Source of the DNA: Adiantum capillus-veneris
Taxonomy: Eukaryota > Streptophyta > Polypodiopsida > Polypodiales > Pteridaceae
DNA: 64,000 nucleotides
NCBI GenBank assembly: GCA_014529385.2
Contig: CM043970.1
Location: forward strand, 66,427,496-66,491,495
Reading direction: 5' to 3'
In this document: in pieces, positions 1-10,950 of the stretch
Numbering within the stretch: position 1 is the stretch's first letter
Layout: each line of letters begins with the position of its first letter
Notes under the pieces: model-generated
Told to the model about the DNA's origin: nothing
What the model saw: the letters and a program-made list of their open reading frames with translations, nothing else
Database searches by the model: none
Program-made: the position numbers and the translations under genes

Positions 1-317
1 GGTAGATGAGATAAAGACTTACTCATTAGTCTATGTTTCTTATTAGGTAGATGATCCCTTTTACCCTACAACATCATTCCAAGATGGATGACTAATCCAT
101 TTGGGGCTTGGGAGACTTAGTTTCCACAAGCATCTATGGTCTTGAGTCCATTTCATTCTCCCAAAGTAGAGTGACCAACTCTACTTGGTGTTTGAGAGGC
201 GTTGTCATCAAAAACATGATTCTAAGCATGCATACTGCTTGAATTGGTGCACAGTAAAAAGAGAAACAGTCTTATAAGACAACAAATTTTGATTATTTAA
301 AAGAAAAATTTATACTT
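1..317. repeat. Left flank of element A; copy of an interspersed repeat
   Basis: No gene is visible. Bases 1-113 match 39460-39570 closely (shared blocks include 'gtagatgatccctttt' and 'tggatgactaat'), so the window opens inside the repeat family described at 39180-39790. The remainder up to the target duplication at 313-317 is AT-rich and unassigned. Confidence 0.7.
313..317. other. Left target-site duplication of element A (TACTT)
   Basis: TACTT directly precedes the outermost TGTTAG of the 5' LTR and recurs at 30896-30900 right after the CA end of the 3' LTR. Five bases is the usual target duplication of Ty3/gypsy integrases. Confidence 0.85.
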
Positions 318-1221
318 TGTTAGCAACAAGATATTGTTAGTAGCAAGCTAACTCGGATACCATTTTTCAGAGCTCTCATTGTAAGAACATTTATTATTTT
401 TTATAAATCGGGAATATTGTAACTCCTATTTTTTGGGTAAACTTTGCAATAGATGAGCTGGGGCTACAAGCTTCCAGATTGTATCAACTTGTCATTACCT
501 ATCTTTAGTTAGAGCTCCCAAATTATTAGTTTTGACGACCAAAGACCTTGGCTAAGTTATAAAAGCCAATTTTTATAAGTTATTATCAAGTTTTGGAGAA
601 TGAAATACACAGTGTGAGCTAATGGCGCTCATTTCTCTCCTTCTCGCGCTTCCTACTCCCTCTCCATTGTCACATTACATGCGTTTGTTGCATTGCAACC
701 GCAGGTTAGAGCTCTATCATTGACGTAAACACTTTACATTAATTCGTAGCTTTTGGCGTCGTTGACCAACGACCTAATTTCATCAGAAGTAGGAATTTAC
801 ACTTCAAAATCACATCATTGCTAAGCATTTAGGTGCATTCTGGGTTGCAAACGACTAGGTCAAAAATTCACTGCTGTTAATAATCGCAATTTTGGCATTG
901 ACCTAAAGTGGAATTTGAAACCACAAGCATGTGTGCTTAGGTCTTATAAACATGTCCCATAAGTTTTATTACGTTTGGATGTCATTTGATGTTGTAATGG
1001 ATGTAATTTGTTTGTCGATGAGCGATTAGCTTTTGGTGATTTTAGCCACTTAAGTGTAGCTTGAGTTAAATGTGAGTTGTTTGTTGTTTTCGAGAGATTG
1101 ACAACCTCTTGTAGCCTCTATGCACTAGTCGAGTCAGCTTTGTCCCATGGATTGACAATTTAATCATGGTTCTCGCTGAATCTGCAATAAGATAGGAGTG
1201 AGGCTAGACACCCGCCCCTCA
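318..1221 (+). repeat. 5' LTR of element A
   Basis: It begins TGTTAGC and ends CCTCA two bases before the primer site. Compared with the 3' LTR it has an extra 17 bases at its left end: the terminal TGTTAGCAACAAG is followed by ATAT and then a second TGTTAGTAGCAAG, whereas the 3' LTR has this end once. A TATA-like box lies at 558-565. Confidence 0.9.
558..565 (+). promoter_or_regulatory. TATA-like box in 5' LTR of element A
   Basis: TATAAAAG, preserved as TATAAAAT at 30200-30207 in the 3' LTR. This is the best candidate for the element's core promoter; the transcription start has not been defined. Confidence 0.5.
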
Positions 1222-1223
1222 TT

Positions 1224-1241
1224 TGGCGCCGCTGTCGGGGA
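1224..1241 (+). promoter_or_regulatory. Primer binding site of element A (tRNA-Asp type)
   Basis: TGGCGCCGCTGTCGGGGA begins two bases after the LTR end. It differs at two positions from the complement of the 3' end of plant tRNA-Asp, the primer used by Athila-like elements. It would prime minus-strand synthesis and fixes the end of the LTR. Confidence 0.85.
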
Positions 1242-1880
1242 TCGAAGAGACCAAAATAAGAAAAAACACGAGCGTCTTGTGAAGTTATCCTTTAACTTCC
1301 TCTAGGATCTCCTAGAGTAAAAAATTTCTTTTTAGAAACCGCATAACTTAAGATTGTCGTCTTTTGCTGTGTAGAGGTAGCTTGGAAGTAATCATACTTG
1401 TCAAGTGCCTTCAGGATTGTAGGATTGTAGAACTAGATAAGGATTTGGAGAATGATTGATAGACGAGACAAGTCTTAAGATCAATGCTCAAAAAACCATA
1501 AAAAACAAGAAAACGAGTGTTTGTGGACACTTTCCATAACCCCATTGCATGAGAATGTAAGAGTATGGTAAGTAGAATCCAAGGTGGATTTCAGAACATT
1601 GATCTCTCCGAAAGAATCATTGTGAGTTGTTATTTGAAGTTGCAAAATTTCATGTCTACGGCAAGAAATAGCACGAAAAGACTCCAAACCACCACTCAGG
1701 GTCCGACTGGAGAGTATGCTTAAACGTCGTATGAACCAGTGGGTAAGCTAAAGGACACTTTGAGGTAAAAATTTCAAGAGTTTGCAAAAACTCAGATTAC
1801 TTATTTTTTCTAACATTTTAGGACAAATTAAGTTTTCACTTGATTCCTAGGCTTAAAATAACTCATGAAAAGATTGTCCA
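1242..1880 (+). other. 5' leader of element A, no gene
   Basis: Non-coding leader between primer site and repeat array. It is AT-rich with many stops in all frames, and I see nothing conserved here. Confidence 0.5.
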
Positions 1881-1917
1881 TGAAAAAAGTGCAAAAAATG
1901 GTTCATTTAAGCCTAAA

Positions 1918-1939
1918 GTAAATAATCGTGATTATTTAC
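1918..1939. promoter_or_regulatory. Leader palindrome 1
   Basis: Arms GTAAATAATC and GATTATTTAC around a central GT. It is identical over 22 bases to the copy at 26305-26326, 24 kb away in the same element. The arms resemble the TAAT-core dyads bound by plant homeodomain proteins (inference). Confidence 0.65.
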
Positions 1940-2203
1940 TTTCAGCTCAAAATTGACCAAGGTTGATACCAGTGACTCATTGCATGTGTATAAACAACTT
2001 TTGTAAAGGCACATTGGATTTGGATCACCAAACTGGCAAGAAACTGAGTAAAAACTAAACTTAGTATTAACTTTCGAGAACTTGAGTGTAAATTGGGAAA
2101 AAAATTGTCCAAACTCAATGAAATTTGATTCATAGGCTTATATTGATGTAATAGACATGTGTACATGCTCAGTTGACCAAAAAGATGCAAAAATTTGAAA
2201 GAA

Positions 2204-2225
2204 GTAAATAATTGCGATTATTTAT
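2204..2225. promoter_or_regulatory. Leader palindrome 2
   Basis: Arms GTAAATAATT and GATTATTTAT around a central GC; two arm differences from copy 1. Confidence 0.6.
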
Positions 2226-2495
2226 ATCTACCCCATTTTTCAACTTTTTTGACTAAGTTAGCATACCACTAGTTTTATCATGTTGTAATAAGCCCACAAA
2301 CCAAATTTGGTAAGATTTGGATCATTGCATTGAAAATTGTGACCCAATTTGCAAAGTCAGTCTGCGTACAGAAAACTGATGACCATTTGACAAAAAATAG
2401 TCCAAACTTGATGAAACTCGGCTAGAGACCTTAAGTTAAGGTGCTTAACAGATCTGTGTCAAGATTGGGACAAAAATGTGAAAAAATAGCTAGAT

Positions 2496-2517
2496 GTAAA
2501 TAATTACGATTATTTAC
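2496..2517. promoter_or_regulatory. Leader palindrome 3
   Basis: Arms GTAAATAATT and GATTATTTAC around a central AC; one arm difference from copy 1. Confidence 0.6.
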
Positions 2518-2777
2518 ATCTGCTTCAAAAATTGGCAATCTTGCATATTTGAGCATACCACAAGGTCAAGCATCAAGTAAACCACACAAATCAAATTTGG
2601 TGAAATTTGGATCACAAAAGTGAAACTTAAGCTAGATTCTTAAAATCAGAGTCCGCGGACACGAAACAATTGATAAACTTGAATAGATTTTGTCCAAACT
2701 TATTGAAAGTTATTAAAGGACCTTAATAGGTTGTATACTTGGCAAACCAAGCCCAAAAGTGCAAAAAGTTGACAAAA

Positions 2778-2799
2778 GGAAATAATCGTGATTATTTAC
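2778..2799. promoter_or_regulatory. Leader palindrome 4
   Basis: Arms GGAAATAATC and GATTATTTAC around a central GT; one arm difference from copy 1. The flanking sequence is otherwise clearly diverged. Confidence 0.6.
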
Positions 2800-2800
2800 T

Positions 2801-3296
2801 ACTGCTACAGGAGATACCATTTTTTACTTTTGAACTTGTACAATGTTAAACCAGCATAATACAAAGCCACCAAGAAATTTTGGGTTCAATCGGATCCAAA
2901 TTGGTACATGTTCACTCAGTTTCTAGGTTGCAGATTAATCCTTTGATTTTTGCCAAAGTCGAGTCTGAAAATATCAACTGCTGACTAAGTTAGCTTGATT
3001 TGAAGTGATACACATAGACCAAACACAATAGCTAACAACAACTATACAATCTTTGCAAAAGAATAGCTAGCTTTATCAAAATTGATATAGGAATTAGGTT
3101 GCAGACAAGGAATCGGTAGCTTGATAGAAGTTGTAATAAAGTCAAGTCAAGTGGAAGAAATTGACAACAAGTCAATCCAAAGGTAAGTACTTTATCCAGG
3201 GCTTCATAAGTCTTTATGAACCTTAGATCTGGTCGTGTACTAGGAAATTAAGGCATACTTGGAGAAACCTCCAGTAGAGTATCCACCAAGGAAAGC
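2801..3296 (+). other. Leader of element A up to gag, no gene
   Basis: AT-rich leader without an extended frame. The next open frame starts at 3297. Confidence 0.4.
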
Positions 3297-4098
3297 GTGA
3301 ATCAAGGCAATTCCTTGCACACTATCCTTGAAGAAGTCTCAGACACTTTCTCAGATTCAATATTTGAAATGTCATCTTGTTTGAGTCACTCACATATACT
3401 CTCTTTTAATAAGACTAATGGCCATGGAGCTCAGGTTTACCTAGATCCTAATGAAGAGTACGCTATTCGCATTGATGACCATGATATTGAGTTCGAATTA
3501 GAAGAGATTCGGAAACAAAACAAGGAAAAATGTACATGGATAGAACGGAACTCAGTATTTACAAGTCGAAAACCCTAACATGATAGACAAATGGGGGCTA
3601 GAAGTAAATACCATAATTTCAAATATGGCTGCAAAAGAAGGAACACCAACTTTAGAATTCGAGGGATATGATCAAGTTGATTTGAAGCCTTTGAAACGGC
3701 TTAGCACGGATAATCCTTTTATCGAAGTCTATTGTTGGGAGGATAGAAATGTAAAAGATCTTCTATGGACTTCGCATGCCAAATCAGGACAACTAACACC
3801 CATGAAGATCATCTATATCTCCAAGATCAAAGATAAGGGATCAGCAGATCTACTAACCTACCTGTTTAGGGATTGTTATAACAACAACTTTGTTATGATG
3901 ACTCCTCAGGAGGTGGAACAAACCAAAAATCAAGGGTATTCCATAAGAGATTGGATATTGGGCCAAGGACCAGAACCTATTACAAGAGATGAACACCCTG
4001 AGAGATCTTCTAAGTGTAATGTTAAGAAACAAGAAACCACCTCATCACCTCACAAAGAAAACCGGGTGACACTAAGGTTAGTGTCCAGGGCTACATGA
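3297..4098 (+). pseudogene. Element A gag N-terminal region (decayed)
   Basis: Two consecutive frames, 3297-3578 and 3580-4098, are offset by one base, so a frameshift separates them. The first is acidic (YLDPNEEYAIRIDD near its middle), the second holds WEDRNVKDLLW and a Lys-rich tail. I recognise no domain in this part; its place directly before the gag core suggests the N-terminal part of the gag polyprotein or a short ORF upstream of gag, as Tat/Ogre elements sometimes have. The stop at 3576 overlaps the next ATG, so a genuine two-ORF layout cannot be excluded. Confidence 0.5.
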
Positions 4099-4129
4099 CT
4101 AGTTTGAAGGACTTGGAACAGGACCAATT

Positions 4130-5500
4130 TTCAGAAGACCGGGAGTTGAACCAAATAGACCTGTTAGATCAGCTGGTTTTCAAAAATGGGTCAGAAAATA
4201 CAGTGGATCTAGGGACCCATACGACTACTTGGCAAGCTTTAAGCAAGTGCTAAGAGCAAAATGCATACTTGATTTCCATACTCAATTCGAGGGGTTTGGA
4301 ATGACATTGGAAGGAAAAGCATTGACATGGTTCCAAAACATTCCACCAAGGTCAATCATGGACTTGAACACATTAGCTCAAGGATTTGTAGCTGCTTGTT
4401 CCAAAATGGGGATCAAACACAATACAGTAGCTCAAATCGATAACTTTAAACAAAAACAAGGTGAGTCTGTTAGGGATTGTGCAACTCGAATGATACAATA
4501 CATTTCTAGATTCCCAGAGCTAGAGATACCTGCAAAAGAATAGTATCATTGTTTCTAGGGGGACTGCTAAACAAAGAACGTCATGCTATATACTATATAG
4601 CAAGAAGCATACCACCCTAGAAGAATGTGTGTCAGATGCTATTGACTTCGGAGACAATTGTGATATTTTCAACGAAGAAGATGTCCCTAAGGATAACTAA
4701 AGTGAGAAAACAACATCCACTAAACCAGCACAAGTGGGAATGGCTGCTGCAGCACCACTTTCAGCCATAGAAGACATGCTCAAAAGAATGAATGACATGA
4801 TGAATAACATGCAAAAAGCACCTATGAGAGGACTAGGACAAGGGTTGCCTCAATAGGGACAACCAATTAGACCGCAGAAATGGTGTGCAATCGAGGGTAA
4901 ATGGACCAACCATGAGACCAATGAGTGTTACTACCGACCAAAGTATGATGGGAATGTTCAGTACATACCCATGAGCCCAGAAAGACAACCCATGTACAGA
5001 TACCAGCCTTACATGGCACCGTCTCAAAGACAACCGATGGGTATGGAAAGACCTCAACCCGTGTTGGGTCAACAACCTCTATATGCAGGACATAGTGCAG
5101 TGTCTATAAAGTACATGCATTCAGAAGGAGTCATAGATGAACAAGCACTAGTGCTTGTTACACCCTGTGCTGAGCCTAGTCCATCTACACTAATGGTAGA
5201 AGGAGATTCGTATAATGCACATCCACCACCAATGGAAGAACCTGTGACTTATACTCCACCAGAGATCGCACCAATGTATTATGTAGCTAATGAAGGTGTT
5301 AGACCTCCTATGGTAAGACCCATGATTAAGCCAAGAATAGGAAACTGTCATAACTGTGGTGCAGATGATCATTGAAAAAATGAATGCCCACAGCGTGACA
5401 AAAACCTCAAGCCAGTTGAAGCTTATTGCATACAATGTTGCAAAAAAGGAGAACACTTCCCGGAATATTTTTCTAAAAATCCTTTAAGCAAGGGTAAACA
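4130..5500 (+). pseudogene. gag: Element A gag core and double zinc knuckle (decayed)
   Basis: The retrotransposon gag domain is recognisable: the frame reading through 4229-4543 contains DFHTQFEGFGMTLEGKAL, TWFQNIPP and QGESVRDCATRMIQYISRFPEL, preceded in frame by a DPYDYLASFKQ segment. A Pro/Met/Gln-rich stretch at 4970-5330 follows. Near 5345-5460 are two zinc knuckles. The first is C-x2-C-x4-H-x4-C but has TGA at 5374 just after its His; the second, CIQCCKKGEHFPEY, has lost its last Cys. Gag would package element RNA into particles. Several stops and frame changes make this copy non-functional. Confidence 0.8.
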
Positions 5501-5518
5501 GTAGTAAACATAGTCCAA

Positions 5519-6620
5519 GTGATACCTAGTAGCTCATCAAAGAGTGAAGTGATTGTTCCAATCAAGGTAATCACTAGAGCCCAGGCTAACAAAAAGAAAC
5601 ATAACTCCTCTGATGATTCGGAGAATACAAAAATTACCTCTCAAAAGAACAAAAGAAGCAGAAGGAAAAGGTATAAGATGAGAAAACAGAAACAACGAGT
5701 TAAAATCAAGGAGAAAGCAAAGAAGCTATATACTGGAAGTGAAATCAAAGAAACAACCGTGAAATCTGAGGATCAATTTTGGTTGATAAAATTTTTGAAC
5801 CTATTAATGCAACCTTGAAAGCCTACCAAGCAAGACTTAAATCAGGTCAAAACATGGAAAACAAATGGAAAAACTATCCAGACATGGAAGCAGCTAAGCT
5901 TGAAGCTTATCAAAATTTGGTAAGAATCATGCAAGAAATGCTGGAAAAACAAAAACCCAAGCTCAAAAGTATGACAAAACCTAAGGAGCTTGTTGTAAGG
6001 GACAATCAAGAAAAATCTGAAGTGGTGGTAGAACCCCACCTTGAAACAAAAGAGCCATAACTTATAGTGCCAAACAACAAAGATGCCTTAGATGGAATTT
6101 CATTAATAGAGGAAGATTGGCTAGGACACTTATGGAAAAACGTTAGAGAGATCAATGATAGGAGCCTAACTCTAAAATCAGCTCCTATAGAGGAAGTTTG
6201 GTTAGACAACTTATCTTCTGATATGGACATGGATGTACAATCCTTGTATGGGATTGCGGATCTGAAGCTTCAGGAATGTCTAAACCATTGACCTTGAAAA
6301 CATTACCCTCTTACTTGGGAGATAACGAAGATGAATCCATAGTGTGTAAGAGCACTCAAGTCAAAAGAGTGGAACAGACCCTAGAAGTAGACAACATCCA
6401 TTCAATCATGTCTACACCCATCCAATGCACTCTTAATTTGAGCCTGAGACCATGTTTATGGAATGATCTACAGAAAACCCTCGAGAAGGTGGGGATAATG
6501 GGGCTCATCGCAAAAAATTTAGGAAAATTGAAACATGAAATGGATAATAAAGAGATTCGATCTATTCCAATAAACAAAGAACGAAACACAATCCTTCTAG
6601 TGAAATATAATGACATATAA
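5519..6620 (+). pseudogene. Element A gag-protease linker, basic then helical (decayed)
   Basis: Overlapping short frames encode a Lys/Arg-rich stretch (KNKRSRRKRYKMRKQKQR, 5640-5700), then a helical Lys/Glu-rich stretch (5779-6060), then acidic text containing EEDWLGHLWKNVREI and EEVWLDNL (6100-6230). I recognise no catalytic motif. Position between nucleocapsid and protease suggests a spacer of the polyprotein. Frame changes occur near 5800, 6060 and 6290. Confidence 0.5.
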
Positions 6621-6623
6621 ACC

Positions 6624-7094
6624 ATGGCAATATTGGATAGTGGGGCATGGATAGCCATAGCTACAAAAGCAATATGGGAATCCTGGGGATGACCAACCAT
6701 TAAACAAACTCGAATGAAATTGCAATTGGCTGATGGACACATTGAAAGACCATTAGCACTACTTGAAAAAGTGATAGTCAATTCTTGTGGGATTGAATAT
6801 CGACACACGTTTGCCATAGTAGACTTTGGAAAAAAACTCAATTACAAAATCATATTGGGAAGACCTTTCATGCGACAGGTACAATTTATCCAAGATTGGG
6901 GAAACAATTATCCGTACTTGAAGCAAGTGGGATCTATAACAAGGGTTCATCTAAAAGATCACACTTATAGAGATGTCATGAAAACGCCCATAAAAGAGTT
7001 TGATTCAGTATCTTTTGCTAAAACTAACCTTCCATCTTGGTTGAAGAAAGACACTCCTATTTGGATGTGTGGAGCTTCAGAAATGAAAGTTTAA
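6624..7094 (+). pseudogene. Element A first retropepsin (before RT)
   Basis: Aspartic protease domain: the active-site segment AILDSGAWIAIAT is at 6627-6665, a TGA follows at about 6690, and the frame continues through 6714-7094 with the C-terminal signature IILGRPFM about 70 residues after the active site. A retropepsin here would mature Gag and Pol. The DSG triad is intact, but the TGA cuts the frame. Confidence 0.75.
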
Positions 7095-7800
7095 AACAAG
7101 AAGAATGTATTTTAGAAAGGGATTGCACATATGAAGCCTATGTACCTAAACCCTTTCCAGAGCATTTGTTTGATCCATTTGAGTGGACTCAAATTTTAGC
7201 GACAATGGATGTATGTGTGAATACTCTATGCCTACATTATTTTGCAATAAGGATGGCTATGACATAATTCCCATACGAATGATATCAACCCTCTACATTG
7301 AAGTTGAAATTGAGGAACCCAAGGATTTGATGAAAGCTCAAAAAGTCTTTTTAGACCTCTACTACGATGCAACAAATGAGTTAGAAGAACACTCAGCTAC
7401 CTCAAAAGATTCGGGGTCAGAAAAAGAACATATGAGAGATAAGCTACTCATGAAACGAGGGGAGGAATTTTTTTTGACTTTCCTAACTATAAACCGAGAA
7501 GACAAAAATGGTATAGACAAAGAGAGACACCGGAAACATGAAAGCTAGACCTATGCCATCAGTCTCCAGTAGAACACAGTTCGTGATGCAGATAGATGCA
7601 CATGATTGTGTCAAGGACAAAATCACAGGCAGATATCCTTCAAAAAAAAATCCAAAAAATTCGAAAACATCAAGGATACTCAAGCAAATCTAAAAAAATA
7701 GGACAAGGAGTCAACCATGACACGAGTTGAGCGGAAAAAGAAATATCAAGAGTTAAAAAAAGCTCTAAAGGAGATATATAAAACTGAAATGGAAACCACA
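7095..7800 (+). pseudogene. Element A protease-RT linker (decayed)
   Basis: Frames at 7037-7267 and 7183-7548 overlap in different phases. The text includes PKPFPEHLFDPFEW, then an acidic stretch ending RHRKHES. No catalytic motif is visible. It is the expected variable connection between protease and reverse transcriptase. Confidence 0.4.
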
Positions 7801-7821
7801 TAAGAGGATGATAAAGATGTA

Positions 7822-8784
7822 ATGAGTGTTCCATTCCATTACAAGAACTATATTCTCCAAGATCGGAAAATAATAGTCAAACAACCTGTTAGGGAGCTAC
7901 GAAAACAGGATAAGTCTTACAAAGGGCCTAAAAACGCAAAAAAGATAGATTTCGTTGAACCAGAAGAAGAGCTTAGGCCGGTGTACATTGAAAATGACCT
8001 AACAAAAGAAGAAGAAGAGCTTTTGATAAGCTTACTGAAAGAATACCGAGATATCTTTGCTTGGTCTTACAAGGATCTCAAGGGTGTTGATCCAGAAATC
8101 TGTCAGCATACTATACCCATGAGAGATGATGCGGAACCAAGTAGACAAAGGCCATACACATACAATGAAACATTTTCCAAGAAGATCAAAGAAGAGATTG
8201 AAAAACTAAAGAAAGCCAAATTCATTTATGAAATTGAACACACAAACTGGGTGTCTCCAATTGTGGTAGTACCCAAGAAGAATGGAAAAGTATGAGTGTG
8301 TGTCAACCTCCAGAAAGTGATAGCAGCTACCATTAGAGACAAATTTTCTCTTCCAATCATTGAGCATGTTTTAGAATGAGTTGCAGGTAAAGAAGCTTAC
8401 AGCTTCTTAGATGGATTTTCGGGATACAATCAACTTTTGGTTGACCCAAAAGATCAGCATAAAACTGCTTTTGCAATGGAATGGGGTATTTTTGCTTATC
8501 ATGTTATGCCTTTTGGGTTAACTAATGCTCCTGCCACCTTTCAAAGATTGATGAGCCATGCTTTTAAAGAATATCTCAAAAAATTATTGGAAGTATATAT
8601 GGATGATCTACGCATACATTCATCAATCCGAACTGATCATTTTGAACACCTCAAAAAGGTATATGAAAAATGTAGACTTTATAGGATTTGCTTAAATCCT
8701 GAGAAGTGCATATTTATGGGTAGACAAGAAAAAATTCTTGGACATATGATGTCTAAAAATGGCATAGCTACTGATATGGATTAA
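7822..8784 (+). pseudogene. Element A reverse transcriptase (decayed)
   Basis: Ty3/gypsy RT is clear in one frame with two internal stops (8293 and about 8377). Seen in order: LLKEYRDIFAWSYKDLKGV (7.9-8.1 kb), the N-terminal block WVSPIVVVPKKNGKV (about 8250), YSFLDGFSGYNQL (motif A region, about 8400), FAYHVMPFGLTNAPATFQ (motif B, about 8490) and YMDD at 8596-8607 (motif C, catalytic Asp pair intact), then a thumb segment ending near 8784. It would copy element RNA to DNA. Inactive through the stops. Confidence 0.9.
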
Positions 8785-8877
8785 AGTCATGTTATCACTG
8801 ATTTGCCTAGACCAACAATAGTCAAGGGGGTTCAAGCCTTCATGTGACATTGTGGATATTAGAGACGATTCATTTAC

Positions 8878-9260
8878 ATGTATGCTATAATTGCAAAATC
8901 CATATATAGCTTGATTACACACTTTGAGTGGACTGAGGCATGTGAAGAATTCTTCATGAAGCTTAAGCAAGCTCTCGCTTCACCTCCAATATTGAAAGCA
9001 CCAGATTGGAATAAGATATTCCACATACATGTAGATGCTTCCAATTTTGTTATTGGGTGTATACTAGCTTAACAAGGAGACGGGAAAATTGATTTTCCTA
9101 TTTCTTATGCTAGCCGACAGTTGAACATGGGGGAAAAGAATTATACAACCATAGAAAGGGAAGGATTAGGGATGATCTATGTAGTAAAAAAGTATAGACA
9201 TTACCTATTAGCAAACAAATTTGTGTTCTTTGTGGACCACCAAGACTTATTGTACATGGT
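8878..9260 (+). pseudogene. Element A RNase H, 5' part, cut by element B
   Basis: The connection block FEWTEACEEFFMKLKQAL leads into RNase H motifs HVDASNFVIGC (with the first catalytic Asp), then TIEREGLGMIYVVKKYRHYLL (catalytic Glu) and FFVDHQDLLYMV (Asp in VDH). A TAA lies at 9070. The frame stops at the insertion site of element B (9261) and resumes at 19736 with NKPCSTGRIVRW, which restores the expected junction. Confidence 0.88.
9256..9260. other. Left target-site duplication of element B (ATGGT)
   Basis: ATGGT before the TGTAAGG end of element B matches TTGGT at 19736-19740 with one change. Collapsing one copy restores continuous RNase H coding in element A. Confidence 0.85.
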
Positions 9261-9543
9261 TGTAAGGTCCCTCCCTAAACCCTAGAGCCATTCAGAACTT
9301 CTTCAACCTAGAAAATAATTCAAAAAAAGCAAGACCAACAAAGAAGTCATGCAGACAACGAGACTTTACTCCATAATGAAAAGACAAGGATATTTTGATA
9401 ACAAATTACGTCATCCCTATATATTTCCAAAAAGATTTAAGATTATTTTTATACTTCTTCGTGAAGATCTGCGTGGGAACTGATCTAGATCGGGAACTAG
9501 GAGAAAAAGGGACTAACTTGATTGAAAGATAAAGTTAAGAGAC

Positions 9544-9735
9544 AAGAGCTAAGAAGAAAATTTGGGTCCGATAGGAACTAAGAAGAGAATTGGAGTCCAA
9601 TAGGAATTAAGAAGAGAATTGGGGTCCAATAGCATTTGAGAAGAGAAATAGGGTCCAAGAGCATTTGAGAAGAGAATTTGGGGTCCAATAGGAATTGAGA
9701 AGTGAATTCGAGTCCAATAGGAATTGAGAAGAGAA
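9544..9735 (+). repeat. Minisatellite in 5' LTR of B, about 30-bp unit
   Basis: Repeats of 'gaagagaattggggtccaat' with variants, at least six copies; the same block occurs at 16500-16655 in the 3' LTR. Confidence 0.75.
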
Positions 9736-9829
9736 TTCCACCCACTATTTCCTAGCTACTTGCATACTTGCCATGCTCAAGATTATGCTTAAGTAAATCA
9801 AGATTTCCATTAAACCTTGCTCTTGCTCT

Positions 9830-9955
9830 CTCCCTCTCTTGAAGGTAAAACCCTCAACTCTCTCCCTCTCTTGAAGACCAAACCCTCAACTCTCTTACTC
9901 TCTTGAAGGCCAAACCCTCAAATCTCTTCCTCTCTTGAAGGCCAAACCCTTGAGG
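9830..9955 (+). repeat. Short tandem repeat in 5' LTR of B, 'ctcttgaaggccaaaccctc' unit
   Basis: Four units of about 35-37 bases, pyrimidine-rich, just downstream of where the TATA box sits in the 3' LTR. The matching block is 16796-16920. It is probably transcribed leader sequence (inference). Confidence 0.7.
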
Positions 9956-10139
9956 GTTCTGTGAAGAAGCTCCTCTCTCCTTCCTCTTCACCATAAATCC
10001 CTTTCCTTTCTCCTTGAGCCTCACATCTCTTCAAGAAGGACTTCAACCCCACTTCCCTCTTTCTTAGAGGAGGTAATCTTCATTTCTAGTAGGATTATTA
10101 ATCCATGTGTTTTAATACTAGGAAGATTTATATGCATCA

Positions 10140-10950
10140 TTTTAGGTTTAAGCTTTAATGGTAACCTTGGAATTAGTATTAAGTATTAATGGTATTTATG
10201 AATCATTAAATTACTCTTCAAAGGTAGATTTGCACTCGTAAGTTAAGAATTAATGGTAACTTTGCACTTAGATGTAAGCTTTAGTGATTACCTTGCATTT
10301 TTAGGTTTTAAGCTTTAATGGAAACCTTGCAATTAGGGTTAAGTGAAAAGAGTATCTACGCATCATAAAATTATGCTTCAAAGGTAAATTTGCACTTGTA
10401 AGCTAAGCTTTAATGGTATCTTTGCACTTAGATGTAAGCTTTAGTGATTACCTTGCATTTTTAGGTTTTAAGCTTTAATGGAAACCTTGCAATTAGGGTT
10501 AAGTGATAAGAGTATCTACGCATCATAAAGTTAAGCTTCAAAGGTAGATTTGCACTCGTAAGCTAAGCTTTAATGGAAACTTTGCACTTAGATGTAAGCT
10601 TTAGTGATTACCTTGCATTTTTAGGTTTAAGCTTTAATGGAAACCTTGCAATTAGGGTCAAATGATCAGAGTATCTATGCATCATACAGTTAAGATTCAA
10701 AGGTAGTTTTGCTCTCATAAGCTAAGCTTTAATGGTAACTTTGCACTTAGGTGTAAGCTTTAGTGACTACCTTGCATTTTTAGGTTTAAGCTTTAATGGA
10801 AACCTCGCAAATAGGTTAAGTGCTAAGAGTATCTATACATCATTAAGTTAAGTTTCAAAGGTATATTTGCACTCTTAAACTAAGCATTAATGGTAACTTT
10901 GTACTTAGGTGTAAGCTTTAGTGACTACATTGTATTTTAGGTTTAAGCTT
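10140..10950 (+). repeat. Tandem repeat in 5' LTR of B, about 165-bp unit, about five copies
   Basis: Each unit carries 'ttaggtttaagctttaatgg', 'cttcaaaggtagatttgc' and 'ttgcacttag'. Copies begin near 10141, 10300, 10470, 10620 and 10780. The same array with similar copy number is in the 3' LTR (17105-17930), so the array predates this insertion. Confidence 0.8.

Larger units (their letters stand above)
1880..2800 (+). repeat. Leader tandem repeats, about 287-bp unit, each with a palindrome
   Basis: Diverged repeat units share phrases such as 'aaatttggt', 'atttggatca' and 'gtccaaactt', and each ends in a 22-bp near-palindrome at 1918, 2204, 2496 and 2778 (spacings 286, 292 and 282). The palindromes are much better conserved than the rest of the unit, which suggests selection on them while the element was active (inference). 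No ORF spans the array. Confidence 0.75.

Noticed and set aside
3297-9260. Alternative genetic code or systematic stop readthrough to explain stops
   Set aside because: TAA, TAG and TGA all occur, together with frameshifts and lost catalytic residues, which is ordinary decay.
10140-10950. CRISPR-like array
   Set aside because: Units are contiguous 165-bp satellite-type repeats in a plant LTR, not short repeats with unique spacers.
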